Positions 12,640 to 28,220 of a stretch of DNA of 64,000 bases are shown here, in pieces. Origin of the DNA: Cranoglanis bouderius (lineage: Eukaryota; Chordata; Actinopteri; Siluriformes; Cranoglanididae); the NCBI GenBank assembly GCA_023630585.1, contig CM042568.1, forward strand, positions 4,910,516-4,974,515, in the 5' to 3' direction. Each line of letters opens with the position of its first letter. Within the stretch, counting starts at the first letter, position 1. The position numbers and the translations under genes were made by a program. The notes beneath the pieces were generated by a model. The model did not search any database, was not told the DNA's origin, and saw nothing but the letters and a program-made list of their open reading frames with translations.

Positions 12640-13020
12640 TTGTAAACAATGCTGGTAAATGTTAATAATGCTGATAAACGCTATATCGCTGGAAAACGCC
12701 CTTAACAGCTGACAAACACTGACAAAAGTCGACATTCGTCAGTAAACGCTCTTAAATGCTGATAATGGCTGGTAAATCCCAATAAATCCTGATAAACACT
12801 GATAATGATGGACTAACATTGGTAATTGCTGAAAAATGCTGATATACGTGGCAACAGCCTGGAAAATGCGTATTATTGTTCATAAACACTGATAATGGCT
12901 GGGAGACACAGTTTAATGCTGATAAATGCTGCTTAACACTGTCAAATACTAATTATGGCTGGTAAATGCTGATAACAGCGAAAAACACTGATCATTGCTG
13001 GTAAGTGCTGATAGCCCCAC
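12640..13020. repeat. Degenerate minisatellite of GCTGATAAA-type units (left)
   Basis: About 380 bp is built from imperfect units such as GCTGATAAACACT, GCTGGTAAATGCT and GCTGATAATGGCT, about 12-15 bases each. The inverted version lies at 18022-18540 as CAGCATTTATCAGC-type units. It marks the inner end of each arm. No coding role is apparent. Confidence 0.75.
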
Positions 13021-13139
13021 CATGGTTATCAGCACTTTGCAGCAGCAGCATTTGGCGTTGCAGCAGCAGCATTCTGATGATCCCATGTGTTACCAGATAT
13101 TATTTGTGTGAAGAAAAACATTGCAAGAAATGCAAAATG

Positions 13140-13880
13140 CACACTTTTTTCTGAATAGTTGGGAGGAATGCTTCATTGCATCAGAAAGCTAGCCCAAGAT
13201 TTTCTTCTCAAGGAACAGTTCATTAGTTCTCCGTCATTTATTGTTAGCCATGTTAACATTTTTACCAGACCTGTAACTAGCAGATCAGTGCATCTCATAA
13301 GCAAAGCACGTCTGGAAGTAGTACAGACCTCAAAATTCATGCAACCCTTTAACTCCAAAATAAATTTCAGGGACACTTCAGTAAAGTACAGTATCTGACT
13401 ATATAAATATTATTAAATATTATACTTCTCAGACCCCTGGTGTCCCTAACACCCATGATGAGAACCACTGCCTTAAGGGTTTTTCGGAAGCATACTTTTT
13501 GGAGCTTTTCCTGAAGAGGAAACCATTTATTGTGTGATTTTACGTGCACGATCAGTGCATGAGCTAGATGTATTTATTTTTCTGAGAGTGCATTTAAAAT
13601 GAGACCAAAATGATACCCATTAATGAAATAAAATTTATTTTATTTATTTATTTAGAGATTTTTTATTACTCTAATTATGGTAAGTTGTAAATGTCGTTTT
13701 GGAGCTTTTCCTGAAGAGGAAACCATTTATTGTGTGAGTTTCCATGTGCATGTTAGTGCATGAGCCAGATGTATTTATTTTTCTGAGAGTGTATTTAAAA
13801 TGACACCAAAATGATAACTGTTAATGAAATACATTTATTTTTGTTTTATTTTATTTTATTTTATTTTATTTTAGATTTTT
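13140..13880. repeat. Tandem partial duplication in the 3' flank of gene B
   Basis: The block GGAGCTTTTCCTGAAGAGGA..TTATTGTGTGA at about 13500 recurs at about 13700, each followed by TGTATTTATTTTTCTGAGAGTG and an ATTTTATTT run. The first copy matches the 3' flank of genes A and C; the second was duplicated locally and is the one copied next to pseudogene D (24380-24500). Confidence 0.65.
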
Positions 13881-13881
13881 T

Positions 13882-13887
13882 TTTATT
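13882..13887 (-). terminator. Polyadenylation signal of gene B
   Basis: On the minus strand AATAAA follows the stop codon by about 115 bases, in the same GAGCAATAAA context as genes A and C. Confidence 0.6.
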
Positions 13888-14000
13888 GCTCTTATTATGG
13901 TAAGTTACCACAGTAAATGATATTTTTTGTAAATCCAGTAGTGACAAAGAAAACCTTTCCAACATTGTATTACAGTTGATGAGGTGAGGCTGGGAGCATT

Positions 14001-16620
<2,620 letters not shown>

Positions 16621-16767
16621 GGTTCTGAATTTTCATGCACTGCAAGAAAAGCATGATTTGTATTAATGTAATAAGAATTTTATATGTCATACCTCACCAA
16701 AATTCCATTTACATCTAATCAGGAGTCTCTTCTTGCTTGATGTAACACACTAAGGTAAGTGGTGATG

Positions 16768-16799
16768 CTTATATAGTGATGCTGCTAGAAACTTCCCCT
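16768..16799 (-). promoter_or_regulatory. Gene B core promoter
   Basis: TATATAAG lies on the minus strand at 16775-16768, and AGGGGAAGTTTCTA just upstream at 16799-16786. Spacing is the same as in gene A. This region is deleted from pseudogene D. Confidence 0.6.
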
Positions 16800-16989
16800 T
16801 TTTAAAGAAAAATAACAATCATCTGAACTGAAAAAATGATGACTGCATTATAAAATGTTCTGAAGATTCAAGGACATGATAATATTAGGGCTGAGATGGC
16901 AGTTATTTTAAAGAAAGATATCACAAGCACACTTTTTAAGTACAAATATTTCCCCAAAAAAAGAGATCATGTTAAAAAATTGAAAAATA

Positions 16990-17790
16990 ACAGATATACT
17001 GGTCATAATTAGTCAAAAAAGTATGTGTACACTCAGTAGTGACTTCATTAAACATCACAGATACAGTGTTTTAGGATTTAGTTTGCCATCCTTTGTTTTG
17101 TAGAAGGTCTTGACAACATCTGGGCATGGAATTAACCAGTTTCTGTAACAGTTGGATGGGAGATTACTCCACATTTCAACCAACAAAACAGTTCATCCAC
17201 ACTAATAGCATCAATAATGGACAAGTTCTTCTCTATTGCATCCCATAGATGCTGTATAGGGTTTAGGTCAGGGCTCTGGGACGTATTCTTTCAAAATGTG
17301 ACTGGTGCTTTGGATCATTATCCTGCTGAAATATCCACTTCTGTAGCTTGAATAATTTCTTCACTGATTTCTCCAAGTTTGCATCCTAAATGTTACTGTA
17401 CACTTCTGATGCCATCAATGAACACAAGTTCACCAACACCACTGTAGGAAAAACAGCCTCAGACACCTCCGTTTCTTATAGTACCTTTAGTGCAGTTTGG
17501 CTGGAAATCCTCTCAATTTGGATTAATCTGAATATAAGACAGTTCTCCAGAAGCTGCTATCTTTCTGTGCATGTTCTTTTGAAAATTTTACCCTTACTTT
17601 TGTATTCTTGAGGCTGATGAATGGTATCCGCAGCATTTACCTTCCCTCTGTACCCATGTTCGTTGGTCTTGTTTTGAATAGTTTGTGCTCTAATTGTATC
17701 TGGCAATTCTCAGTGATGTCTGAAGCAGTCTGTTTCTCGCCTGCATTTTCCTGATTTTATTCATGATTATCCTGTGGAATAACTACATGG
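16990..17790 (-). mobile_element. Tc1-like relic upstream of gene B
   Basis: This is the inverted homologue of 6050-7056. Landmarks on the plus strand are TTTGTAGAAGGTCTTGACAA (transposase C-terminus), CATAGATGCTGTATAGGGTTTAGGTC (the NP.E..W box in reverse) and the poly-specific Tc1 phrase around TTTGGATCATTATCCTGCTG. Frames are broken throughout. Confidence 0.7.
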
Positions 17791-18021
17791 TATAGTTCAT
17801 CAAATTATCTATTTCAGCCATGACAACTCTCGGAATAAGATTGTGAGCTTTTATAGGAATGGAATGTAAATAGGTTTGGTCTTGGTGGACTAGATCTGCT
17901 ACATTGCTGCTGCTGCTATTGAGTGAGTACGAATACTTGCTCTGATAGACATGCACAAAGAAAAGAAGAGAAGAATGCTGCCGCTGCAAAGGGTACGGAG
18001 GGAAGAACCACCCCAAAACCA

Positions 18022-18540
18022 TGGCGGGGCTATCAGCACTTACCAGCAATGATCAGTTTGTCACTGTTATCAGCATTTACCGGCCATAATTAGTATTTGA
18101 CCACGTTAACCAGCATTTATCAGCCTTAAACAGTGTTTTCCAGCCATTATCAGTGTTTATGAACCATTATATGCGTTTTACAGGCTGTTGCCACCATATA
18201 TCAGCATTTATCAGCAATTACCAACGTTTGTCCACCATTATCAGTGTTTATCAGGATTTATTGGGATTTACCAGCCATAATCAGCATTTAAGAGCATTTA
18301 CTGATGAATGTCGACTTTTGTCAGTGTTTGCCAGCTGTTAAGGGCATTTGCCAGCGATAACCAGCGCATGCAAGGCATTTTGCATGTTTACCTGCCATTA
18401 TCAGGGTTTACCGGCCATAATGAGTGTTTGTCCACCTTTATCAGTGATTACTACTCATTATCGTGTTTATCAGCATTATTAACATTTACCAGCCTTGTTC
18501 ATAATCATTTATAATCAATAGTCAGTGTTTGCTGGCCTAT
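18022..18540. repeat. Degenerate minisatellite (right, inverted copy)
   Basis: Imperfect units of the type CAGCATTTATCAGC, CAGTGTTTATCAG and CAGCCATTATCAG, repeated for about 500 bp. It is the reverse complement counterpart of 12640-13020 but longer, so unit number changed after the inversion. Reading frames inside it (18153-18341, 18308-18514) are repeat artefacts. Confidence 0.75.
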
Positions 18541-20159
18541 GATGCAAAATTTCATAGAGCGTGTAGGTCGTAGTCGGCGAGATAGTCGTGGCTGATAGAA
18601 GCATGGCTGATAGGCTGTGCGTGGGGGTCAAGGGAGCCAATCAACACACGGACAGGGTTTCATGGCTGAACTAGCCATTAATTAACTGTGATAGCCAGAA
18701 TAGTCTTAAGTGTCCAAAAATACTTTTTTGTGTAATTATGAGCAGTATACAGTACCGCTAGAAAGTCTGTGTACAATTTTCTGTATTTCTGCATAAATTT
18801 GAGCTGAAATGTGATCAAATCTTCATCTAAGTCCTAAAACTAGATAAGGAGAACCAAAGTCAACGAATGATGCAAAAACATTATAGTTTTTAAATTTATA
18901 TAAGCAATTATTAATTATTAGTAATAATTAGTAATGTCAAAATTCCTGAGTCAATCATCCCAACCGTGAAGTGTGGAGGTTGCAGCATCACGTTTTGGGG
19001 CTGTTTTACTGCCTCGGGTCCTCGGGGCTTGCTGTTACCTATAAATTCTGGATTGTACCAGCAAATTCTACAGGATTATCGTGGTATCTGTCTATGAACT
19101 GAAGCTTAACCATAACTGGGTTATATATATATATATATAGTGATTTTTATTATGGGGGTAAAATTATTGCATATCATATTCTATTGTTTGATGTAAGGCT
19201 AGACAAGACAAAATCACAAACACTTGTAAAACACTTGTAAGACACATACGTGTCTTCTGCATTTAGGCAGCCTTAATTTTCCTGCAAAAAGAAACTGCGT
19301 ATTAAGTTTTGTGTATCATTAAACTCCTATCTCCATGTTCTAGTTATTATTTATAATTTTACAAGGTCTTCTTGAGCTTTTTACTATTGTGAGATTTATC
19401 CCAAAAAACATTCACAAAGAGTTTAAAATTTTCTTTTGTTGGTTGAAGTATCATGCATTATCATTCACAAATGATTATTATTATTATTATTATTATTTAT
19501 TTATTTATTTTAAAGCTTCTGTAACTGCAGTTATAAAACTAGGCAGATGTTTCCTGTGATGCAAACAACTGAAACAAACTGTTCTTGGTAAGATGACGAA
19601 GACTAACTGAAAAAGATCCATAGATAGCAACAAGTGAAGAGACAGGTGAACTACTGCTGTAGTTTGGACACCCCTGTTATAAGATTATGACATGATGGCT
19701 TATAATTAGCCAAAGTCCAATTACATTAAAATGTCTCCTTAGCATATATACTGTGTTGTTCTTAATGGATAGGGCCGTGGATGAGCCGGCTTTTTACTGC
19801 TTTTCCAAATTGATCATTTAAAGAGAATGACTGTGCTGATATTAAAATACTTATTTTAGACTTATTTTTGATGTCATTCATTAATTCTACTGTATCTAGG
19901 CTTTTTTACCCCTGAGAAACAGCAATTTTATCTGTAGTTTTTTTATTTTTCACACCATTCTATATTAAAAAAAAAAAAAAACGCAACATGCACACTTTTT
20001 TCAGAATAGTTGGGAGGAATGCTTCTTTGCTTCAGAAAGCTAGCCCAAGATTTTCTTCTCATTTATAAATGATGATTTTCTCATCATTTATTGTTAGCCA
20101 TGTTAACATTTTTACCAGACCTGTAACTAGCAGATCAGTGCATCTCGTAAGCAAAGCAC

Positions 20160-20825
20160 ATCGAGTCGCTCCCTCTGCGCGACTCGCGAAAAGCTAGCGA
20201 GTAGCGCGTTTCCGCATTTCCTCATTCCATTCACAAACTCAGTTGGACTTTACCCGTTCATAGACTTTGGTTTTGTTTACTCCGCCATGTGCTCCTTTGT
20301 TTTGGTTTACGTCATGTCTCCGCCTCTGTATGTTTATTGGTTCTCTGTTTTTGGTTCATGTCATGTCTCCGCCCCTGTTTGTTCATTGGTTCACTGTTTA
20401 TTATTTCATTATTAGTTTCAGGTGTTTTATGTTACGACTGGTTCTCATTCATGTATTTAAACCGATTAGTTTGTCCGCTTCGGCGCGGAGTATCAGATTT
20501 AACTAGATTGCATTGTGTATGTATGTTCTGTGCATTTGCACTCTCTTCGTGTTTCCTGGACTGTGGACTCCTGCCTCGATCTTCTTGTGGATTATATACC
20601 TTGTGGATTATTGTTTGTGTTTGACCCTGCCTTTATGTTGCGTTTTCCCTGTCCAAATACTTTTGGCTATTTCTAATAAACTGACTTTTCCCCAGCGCAT
20701 GCATTCAGCTCCCCTTGTGTAACATTCCGTAACAGAATACTCCGCCTAAAATGGAATGCGGGGAATGCAGAAGTACGCTACTCACTAGCTTTTCGCGAGT
20801 AGCGTAGAGAAGACGACTCTAACAA
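20160..20825. mobile_element. 660-bp insertion with terminal inverted repeats in gene C 3' flank
   Basis: Compared with the left arm, about 170 bp is replaced by 660 bp. The ends are inverted: CGCGAAAAGCTAGCGAGTAG at about 20187 and CTACTCACTAGCTTTTCGCG at about 20778. Inside are a tandemly repeated CATGTCTCCGCC..GT.TTATTGGTT unit and a TTGACCCTGCCTTTATGTTG stretch reminiscent of fish LTR or DNA element interiors. Frames at 20267-20506 and 20289-20624 have no recognisable domain. Class is uncertain. Confidence 0.5.
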
Positions 20826-21021
20826 CACCCATGATGAGAACCACTGCCTTAAGGGTTTTTTGGAAGTATTCTTTTTCGAACTTTTCCTGAAGAGGAAACC
20901 ATTTATTGTGTGATTCTACGTGCATGATCAGTGCATGAGCTAGATGTATTTATTTTTCTGAGAGACCAAAATGATACCCAATAATGAAATAAATTTTATT
21001 TTATTTATTTATGTAGATTTT

Positions 21022-21027
21022 TTTATT
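21022..21027 (-). terminator. Polyadenylation signal of gene C
   Basis: Minus-strand AATAAA about 115 bases after the stop codon, in the shared GAGCAATAAA context. Confidence 0.6.
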
Positions 21028-21140
21028 GCTCTAATTATGGTAAGTTGCCACAGTAAATTATTTTTTTTGTAAATCCATTAGTGACAAGGAAAACATTTTC
21101 AACATTGTATTACAGTTGATGAGGTGAGGCTGGGAGCATT

Positions 21141-23798
21141 TCAGTAAATACTCTTGGTGCACACAAAGGGAAAGGTATGAAGACACGGAATGTCATTCCA
21201 GTTCTTAATGGCTGCAGACAAAGAAGATACATAGATATATATTATACATGGCATGATAACTGAATTAAAAATGAATCATCAAACCAAAGTTATAAAGGAT
21301 ACATTCAAAACACAGCCACATAAGGAAGTTTCTACTCACAGCCATAGTTCATATGAACACAGCACTCGCCATTCTTAAAATTGGGTTCATGTTGATTCCA
21401 CTTGGTGTAAGTCAATTTGGTGCCATCAGACCAAAAAAAGTTATTTCTCTGAAAGGATGAACAGTGAAAAATCACAGGGTGTAATATTCTATTTAAAAAT
21501 GTGAGTTTCTTCATTTGACCATGTTTAAGTCAATAAATAAAGCACTATACAGTTATATGATTCCCTGCTCACATATTTGACTGAGATCAGGAAGTGTTTT
21601 ATTCTTAGCTAACCTTCTGACAGCCATTGAGGCCGATCCATGTTGGATTCTCCTGGTGGTCATGAGCACGGATAACAGCCTTAACCAGCTGATATTCTTT
21701 TTCGCTGCGTATTGAGACCAAGTGTGCTCCACGATCCAGACAGTGTTTCTAGAAAAAGAAAAAGAGCTGTAGCATCAATTGCATGTTCATTAACTGCAGT
21801 TATTATGCACATTTTTGCATATTCTAAGGAAGCCTCCCTGGCTCTTTATAAGCAAGTTTTCATAAATAATTGTAATTTTATACGCTAAAAAAGGAGGTTG
21901 TTTAAATTTATTTATTTAGGTGGATCATAACCAATCTATAACCCACCAGTAGCAATGGTATTATTCCTACAAATAATATCAGTTGTCAATTTTAAGTTCA
22001 GAAAATTACACACAAAAAAAAGAAGAAGGAAAAAAACAATAATGCTCAAAAAATACTAGTGAACATATCTAAATAATGTGCCTAATTTTTACGTAGATTG
22101 TTTAAAAAATTATGCTGAGGGAATCCACTTTTTTATGCCATTTGTTCCAGTTATATTAAAAACTACTGACATGAACTAGCATTGAATCCAGGATGTAGAA
22201 GATATTAAAACTTATATGTGTATGTATATATAATACCAATTCCATCACTGATATGCTAAAAAATAAGACTTTCATAACATTTCTCACTCTTCTATAAAAA
22301 CAAATGTAAATACAGGTGAAATGAATTGAATTGAACCTCAGCAGAAGCCCAGTCCACTCTGGCGGCCTGATACAAGAAGCAACGTCTCTCATATTTCACC
22401 CAGCCAAGTGGACAGCATGTGGAACACTTGCTGTTTACTTGACGTTCTTTGGCTTCTGACTCATTGGTATTAAAGAAAAAAATTAGTCAATAAATTGTTT
22501 GAAATGGAGCTGCTGAGCTGATGGTGGTTATATTTTAATAAGATGTGACAAGCTTGGGAGATCTATTAGTTAGCCATTAAATACTTTACTTGTGGCAAGC
22601 TTAGAACAGAGAAATCAATTGAATTACACTATTTTGGTCACTGGAAACCCAGCACGGAGATGTTAATCTTTTCTTCAATCTTGGAATGACGCATAAAGAC
22701 ATACTGGCGTTGTCAAAAGGATATAATATTAGCCTGTGTCAGCTTAATCATATTCTTAAATATGTTTTATTAACAAATAATTAACTGCAGGCCACATAAT
22801 CAACATAACAACATCATCAACATAATTTGTATCCATGAGATACCTTAATGTATTAACTCTTGGCCAAAATATATTCATTCCTGGCCTCGATATATTAATT
22901 TGTGGCCACATTAAATGACAGTAACTTGTGCACTTGATATGTTAAATCATGGCCTTAAAGGTGCATTACGTAAGACATTTGAAAGATTCCCACCAGGATC
23001 TACAGTGTGCCGTAGACTAGAGTGTCTATAAAATGACTGACATCCAAACACAAGTATTCCGGACAGGAACTTGTTTTTCCAAACAGGTTTTCTCAGCGAC
23101 TTTATACACTTTTGCTAAGGCCATTACTTAACCCACTGTCGTCGTTTCTTTTTTTTAACTTCAAGGTTATTTGTACAAGTAAGGAATTAAAAAAATGACT
23201 ATTGCACCTTTAATACGTTAACTTGTGGCCTTAATATATTAACTTTTGGCATCAATATAAAAATCTGTGGTCACACCTTATTAAAAAATAACCACAATGT
23301 TATCTCAGTAGCTTTGTATGTTTATATAACTTCTGTAATAGGAAATAATCTTTAAAAAAAATTCAGTAAAGATGGTACTAATCATGGATTCTTAATAGCA
23401 TGCTGATCTGTGCAGGTATTTTAATTACCTTTCACGATCTTATCAAAATCAGCCGCTAGAAACCAGAAAAAAGACAGAGAAATGTTAATGCTGATGGTCA
23501 CAATAACTAATCTACTGATGATTTTCAAGCTTTAATTTTAATTTTACCTGACTGAGGATCCACCACATTAGCTTAAAAGGAAAATAGGTAAAGGTCATCA
23601 TTTTTGTGAAATATTTTTTTCTACATTTCTTATACAGATTTTCTGATGTTCAGAAAGCATTCATTTGGCTATAATCACAGCATAGTAATAATAATATGAT
23701 ATTTTGTTAAACAAGCAAAACCAAACAAGAATCTTACCCAAAGCTGTTGCTGCTGCGGCAAGAATAAGAAATAACATCACTTCAGTCTGACGAGCCAT
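21141..23798 (-). CDS. Gene C: secreted C-type lectin, inverted twin of gene A
   Basis: Exons on the minus strand: 23798-23738, 23571-23548, 23455-23429, 22455-22337, 21748-21614, 21448-21340, 21211-21141, with GT..AG borders and consistent phases, giving 181 residues. The signal peptide and first CTLD exon are the same as in gene A. Differences noticed are few: IRSE for IHSE, RAHD for RAYD, FKNG for FTSG, NYG for NDG, IPC for ILC, HTFP for HTYP and CTK for CAK. EPN and WND are intact. Several changes cluster around the EPN loop and the C-terminal loop that shape ligand binding, so A and C could differ in specificity; that is inference. Confidence 0.88.
22950..23222. mobile_element. Short element in intron 4 of gene C
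   Basis: Inverted counterpart of 8057-8335, with the same TTAAAGGTGCA-like ends. It was carried along in the A/C duplication. Confidence 0.6.
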
Positions 23799-23814
23799 AG
23801 TTCTGAATTTTCAT
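23782..23814 (-). promoter_or_regulatory. Upstream ORF overlapping gene C start
   Basis: Minus-strand ATG at 23814, out of frame and 16 bases before the lectin ATG at 23798, encodes MKIQNYGSSD then TGA, identical to gene A. Confidence 0.55.
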
Positions 23815-23945
23815 GCACTGCAAGAAAAGCATGATTTGTGTTAATGTAATAAGAATTTTATATGTCATACCTCACCAAAATTCCACTTACATCTAATCAG
23901 GAGTCTCTTCTTGCTTGATGTAACACACTGAGGTAAGTGGTGATG

Positions 23946-23977
23946 CTTATATAGTGATGCTGATAGAAACTTCCCCC
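23946..23977 (-). promoter_or_regulatory. Gene C core promoter
   Basis: TATATAAG at 23953-23946 (minus strand), with GGGGGAAGTTTCTA just upstream at 23977-23964, as in gene A. Confidence 0.6.
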
Positions 23978-25744
23978 TTTTAAATAAAAATAACATCATT
24001 TATTCATCATCATAATCATCTGACCTTGAATTTATGATTATTGCATATATAAAATGATTCTTGAAGATGAAAGGACAAGAATATGGTAATATTAAGGCTG
24101 ACAGATGGCATGCTGAGGTGGAAATGTTTGGACTTGTAAATGATTTAACATGTTCAAGGTTACTGCTGCTGTATATTCAGACTGTATGGATTAAAGATGA
24201 AAAATATAATATGAGGCAAAACTACAACTGTACAGTGCCCCGAAAAGTATTTGGACACTTAAATATTTGGACACATACAAATGCATGAATTTCACTGCAT
24301 TAGAAAACAGCATGTCAAGTGCCAATTATTTTAAAGAAAGATACCAAAAGCACATGATCTTCTCCATTGCGTCCCATAGATGAGCTAGATGTGTTTATTT
24401 TTCTGAGAGTGTATTTAAAATGACACCAAAATGATAACTGTTAATTAAATACATTTATTTTTGTTTTATTTTATTTTATTTTATTTTATTTTAGATTTTT
24501 TTTATTGCTCTTATTATGGTAAGATGCCACAGTAAATTATATTTTTTGTAAATCCAGTAGTGACAAAGAAAACCTTTCCAACATTGTATTACAGTTGATG
24601 AGGTGAGGCTGGGAGCATTTCAGTAAATACTCTTGGCGCACACAAAGGGATAGGTAAGAAGACACGGAATGTCATTCCAGCTCTTAATCGCTGCAGACAA
24701 AGAAGATACATAGATATACTGTATATTATACATGACATGACAACTGAATTAAAAATGAATCACCAAGCCAAAGTTATAAAGGATACATTCGAAACACAGC
24801 CACATAAGGAAGTTTCTACTCAAGAGCCATAGTTGATATGCACACAGCACTCGCCATTCTTAAAATTGGGTTCATGTTGATTCCACTTGGTGTAAGTCAA
24901 TTTGGTGCCATCAGACCAAAAAAAAGTTATTTCTCTGAAAGGATGAACAGTGAAAAATCACAGGGCGTAATAGTCTATTCAAATTTTTGAGTTTCTTCAT
25001 TTGATCATGTTTAAGTCAATAAATCAAGCACTATTATGTACAGTTATGTGAGTCCCTGCTCACATATTTGACTGAGCTCGGGAAGTGTTTTATTCTTAGC
25101 TAACCTTCTGACAGCCACTGAGGCCGATCCATGTTGGATTCTCCTGGTGGTCATGAGCACGGATAATAGCCTTAACCAGCTGATATTCATTTTCACTGTG
25201 TATTGAGACCAAGTGTGCTCCACGATCCAGACAGCGTTGCTACATAAAGAAAAAGAGTTGTAGCATCAGTTGCATGTTCATTAATGCAGTTATTATACAA
25301 AATTATGCATATTGTAAGGAAGCCTCCCTGGTACTGTGTAAATCTCATTAATAATTTTAATTTTACACTCTAAAACAGGTGGTAAATGTTCAGTATATAT
25401 AACTGTCTAAGCAAGTAGATATAGACCAAGCAGATATAGTAGACCAAGACACTAAATTATTCATCTATTTTAATATAAAAGATTTAATTTGCTGTCCTGT
25501 GCTATTTTACTGTTCACAGCCTTTTGTCTCATTTATCACATTTATATCTCATAGCCTAATATGCTTATATATAGTTATATAGATATACAATTAATTGAAT
25601 TGAACCTCAGCAGAAGCCCAGTTCACAAGGGCGGCCTGATACGTGAAGCAACGTCTGCCATAGTACACCCAGCCAAATGGACAGTTGCTGTTTACTCGAC
25701 GTTCTCCAGCTTCAGTAATGATACAAATGTATACAGTTAATAAA

Positions 25745-25895
<151 letters not shown>

Positions 25896-25941
25896 GTATA
25901 ATTCAGAAATTATATATTGAAGCCAAGAGTTCTACAGATCT

Positions 25942-26410
25942 ACACTATATGGTCAAAGTATGTGGACACCTGACAATTACACTCATATGTGGTTCTTCCC
26001 CAAACTGTTGCCACAAAGTTTGAAGCACACAATTGTATAGAATATCTTTGTTTGTTGTAGAATTACAATTTCTATTCACTGGATCTAAGGGGCCCAAACC
26101 TGTTCCAGCATGACACTGCCCCTGTGCACAAAGCGAGCTTCACGAAGACATGGTTTGCCAAAGTTGGAGTGGAAGATCTCAAGTGGCCTGCAGAGAACCC
26201 TGACCTCAACACCACTGAACACCGACTGCACCCCAGGGCTCCTAGCCCGACATCACTGCCTGACCTCACTAATGCTCTTGAGGCTGAATGCCGTGCTCCA
26301 AGATCTAGTGGAAAGCCTTCGCCTTCCTAGAAGTGTGGAGGTTATTATAACAACAAAGGGGGACTAAATCTGCAGTGGGATGTGTCCACATACTTTTGGC
26401 AATATAATGT
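25942..26410 (+). mobile_element. Internally deleted Tc1-like element in pseudogene D
   Basis: Duplicate of 15329-15791 with the same ends and the same C-terminal transposase remnant. Confidence 0.7.
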
Positions 26411-26689
26411 CAATATAATTGGTAGCCATGAAATAGTTGGATTCCAGCCTTTGTATATTAAATACTGGCCTCAATATATAAAATTTTCGGTGCAATAAAT
26501 TAACTTGTGGCCTTTATTTATTAAATCATGGCCTTAATACATTAACTTGTGGTCTTAATATATTAATTTCTGGCATCAATAAGAATCTGTGGTCACACCT
26601 TATTAAAAATAATCACAATTTTTCCTCCGTGGCTTTTATAACTGTTTAATTTGTTTATAAATTCTGTAATAGGAAATAATCAGTTTACA

Positions 26690-26692
26690 AAA

Positions 26693-26755
<63 letters not shown>
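26690..26755. repeat. (AAAT)n(GAAA)n microsatellite
   Basis: AAAT units followed by AAAG units in intron 4 of pseudogene D. Gene B has a poly-T/AAAT tract at the same place (16068-16095), so this is a post-duplication expansion. Confidence 0.9.
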
Positions 26756-27479
26756 GGTACTAATGAGGGATTCTTAATAGTATGCTGATCTGTGCAGGTA
26801 TAATTACCTTTCACAATGTGATCAAAATCAACCACTAGAATACAGAAAAAAAGACAGAGAAATGTTAATGCTGGTGGTCACAATGACTAATCTACTGATG
26901 ATTTTCACGTCTTTAATCTGACGGAGGCTTCACCACTTTAGCTTAAAAGGGAAATGGGTAAAGGTCATTATTTTTGGTAAATTATGTTCTCTACATTACT
27001 TCTATGTATTATACGTATTATGTATAATGCTGATGCAAAAAGCATTAAGAGATCACAGTAATCAAATTTGGCTACAATTTACAGATAGGAACCAACTCAT
27101 ATTTTCACTAATAATATGACATTTTCAAACATACAAAAATAAAAACAAACAGCTGTGTTAAAAATATACTATCACATAAAACTTTTAAAATTCCCCCAAA
27201 TGTTTTATATTTAGCTTTAATTATCATGGTTAATCCTGTTCTGTGAAGATTCAAGGACATGGTAATATTAGGGCTAACAGATGGCATGTTGAGTTGGAAA
27301 TGTTTGGACATTTAAATGATTATAACATTATAACATTTAATGTTACTGTTGCTGTATATTCAGACTGCATGGATTACAGTTGAAAAGTATACTGAGGCAA
27401 AACTTCAACTGGCAAGTGGCATTTATTTTAAAGAAAGATATCACAAGCACACTTTTTAAGTACAAATATTTCCCAAAAA

Positions 27480-28220
27480 ACAGATTATGTTAAAAAATAT
27501 TTTTTAAAAATAACAGATATACTGGTCATAATTAGACAAAAAAAGTATGTGTACACTCAGTAGTGACTTCAGTAAACATCACAGATACATTGTTTTAGGA
27601 TTTAGTTTGCCATCCTTTGTTTTGTAGACGGTCTTGACAACATCTGGGCATGGAATTAACCAGTTTCTGATGAAGTTGGATGAAGATTACTCCATGTTTC
27701 AACCAACAAAACAGTTCATCCACACTAGAGCATCAACAATGGACAAGTTCTTCTCTATTGCATCCCATAGATGCTGTATAGGGTTTAGGTCAGGGCTCTG
27801 GGACGTATTCTTTCAAAATGTGACTGGTGCTTTGGATCATTATCCTGCTGAAATATCCACTTCTGTAGCTTGAATAATTTCTTCACTGATTTATGCAAAT
27901 TTACATCCAAAAAGTTTCTGTACATTTCTGATGCCATCAATGAACACAAGTTCACCAACACCACTGTAGGAAAAACACCCTCAGACACCTCCATTTCTTA
28001 TAGTACCTTTAGTGCAGTTTGGCTGGAATTCTTCTCAATTTGGATTAATCTGAATATAAGACAGTTCTCCAGAAGCTGCTATCTTTCTGTGCATGTTCTT
28101 TTGAAAATTTCACCCTTACTTTTGTATTCTTGAGGCTGATGAATGGTTTCCGCAGCATTAGCTTCCCTCTGTACCCATGCTCGTTGATCTTGTGTCTGAA
28201 GCATGTCTGTTTCTCGCCTA
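27480..28220 (-). mobile_element. Tc1-like relic upstream of pseudogene D
   Basis: Direct duplicate of 16990-17790, with the same transposase remnants in reverse. It breaks off at about 28220, where unrelated sequence begins. Confidence 0.7.

Larger units (their letters stand above)
18018..24353 (-). repeat. Right arm of 6-kb inverted duplication
   Basis: This is the reverse complement of about 6934-13024. It contains gene C, the shared intron-4 element, the 3' flank and the minisatellite. Differences from the left arm: an inserted 660-bp element replacing about 170 bp (20160-20825), an internally deleted Tc1 relic (18950-19130) and a short TA tract. It ends abruptly at about 24353-24378, where the D unit begins. 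Confidence 0.85.

Noticed and set aside
12640..13020. CRISPR-like appearance of regularly spaced short repeats
   Set aside because: Units are degenerate and contiguous without unique spacers, and the genome is eukaryotic; it is a minisatellite.
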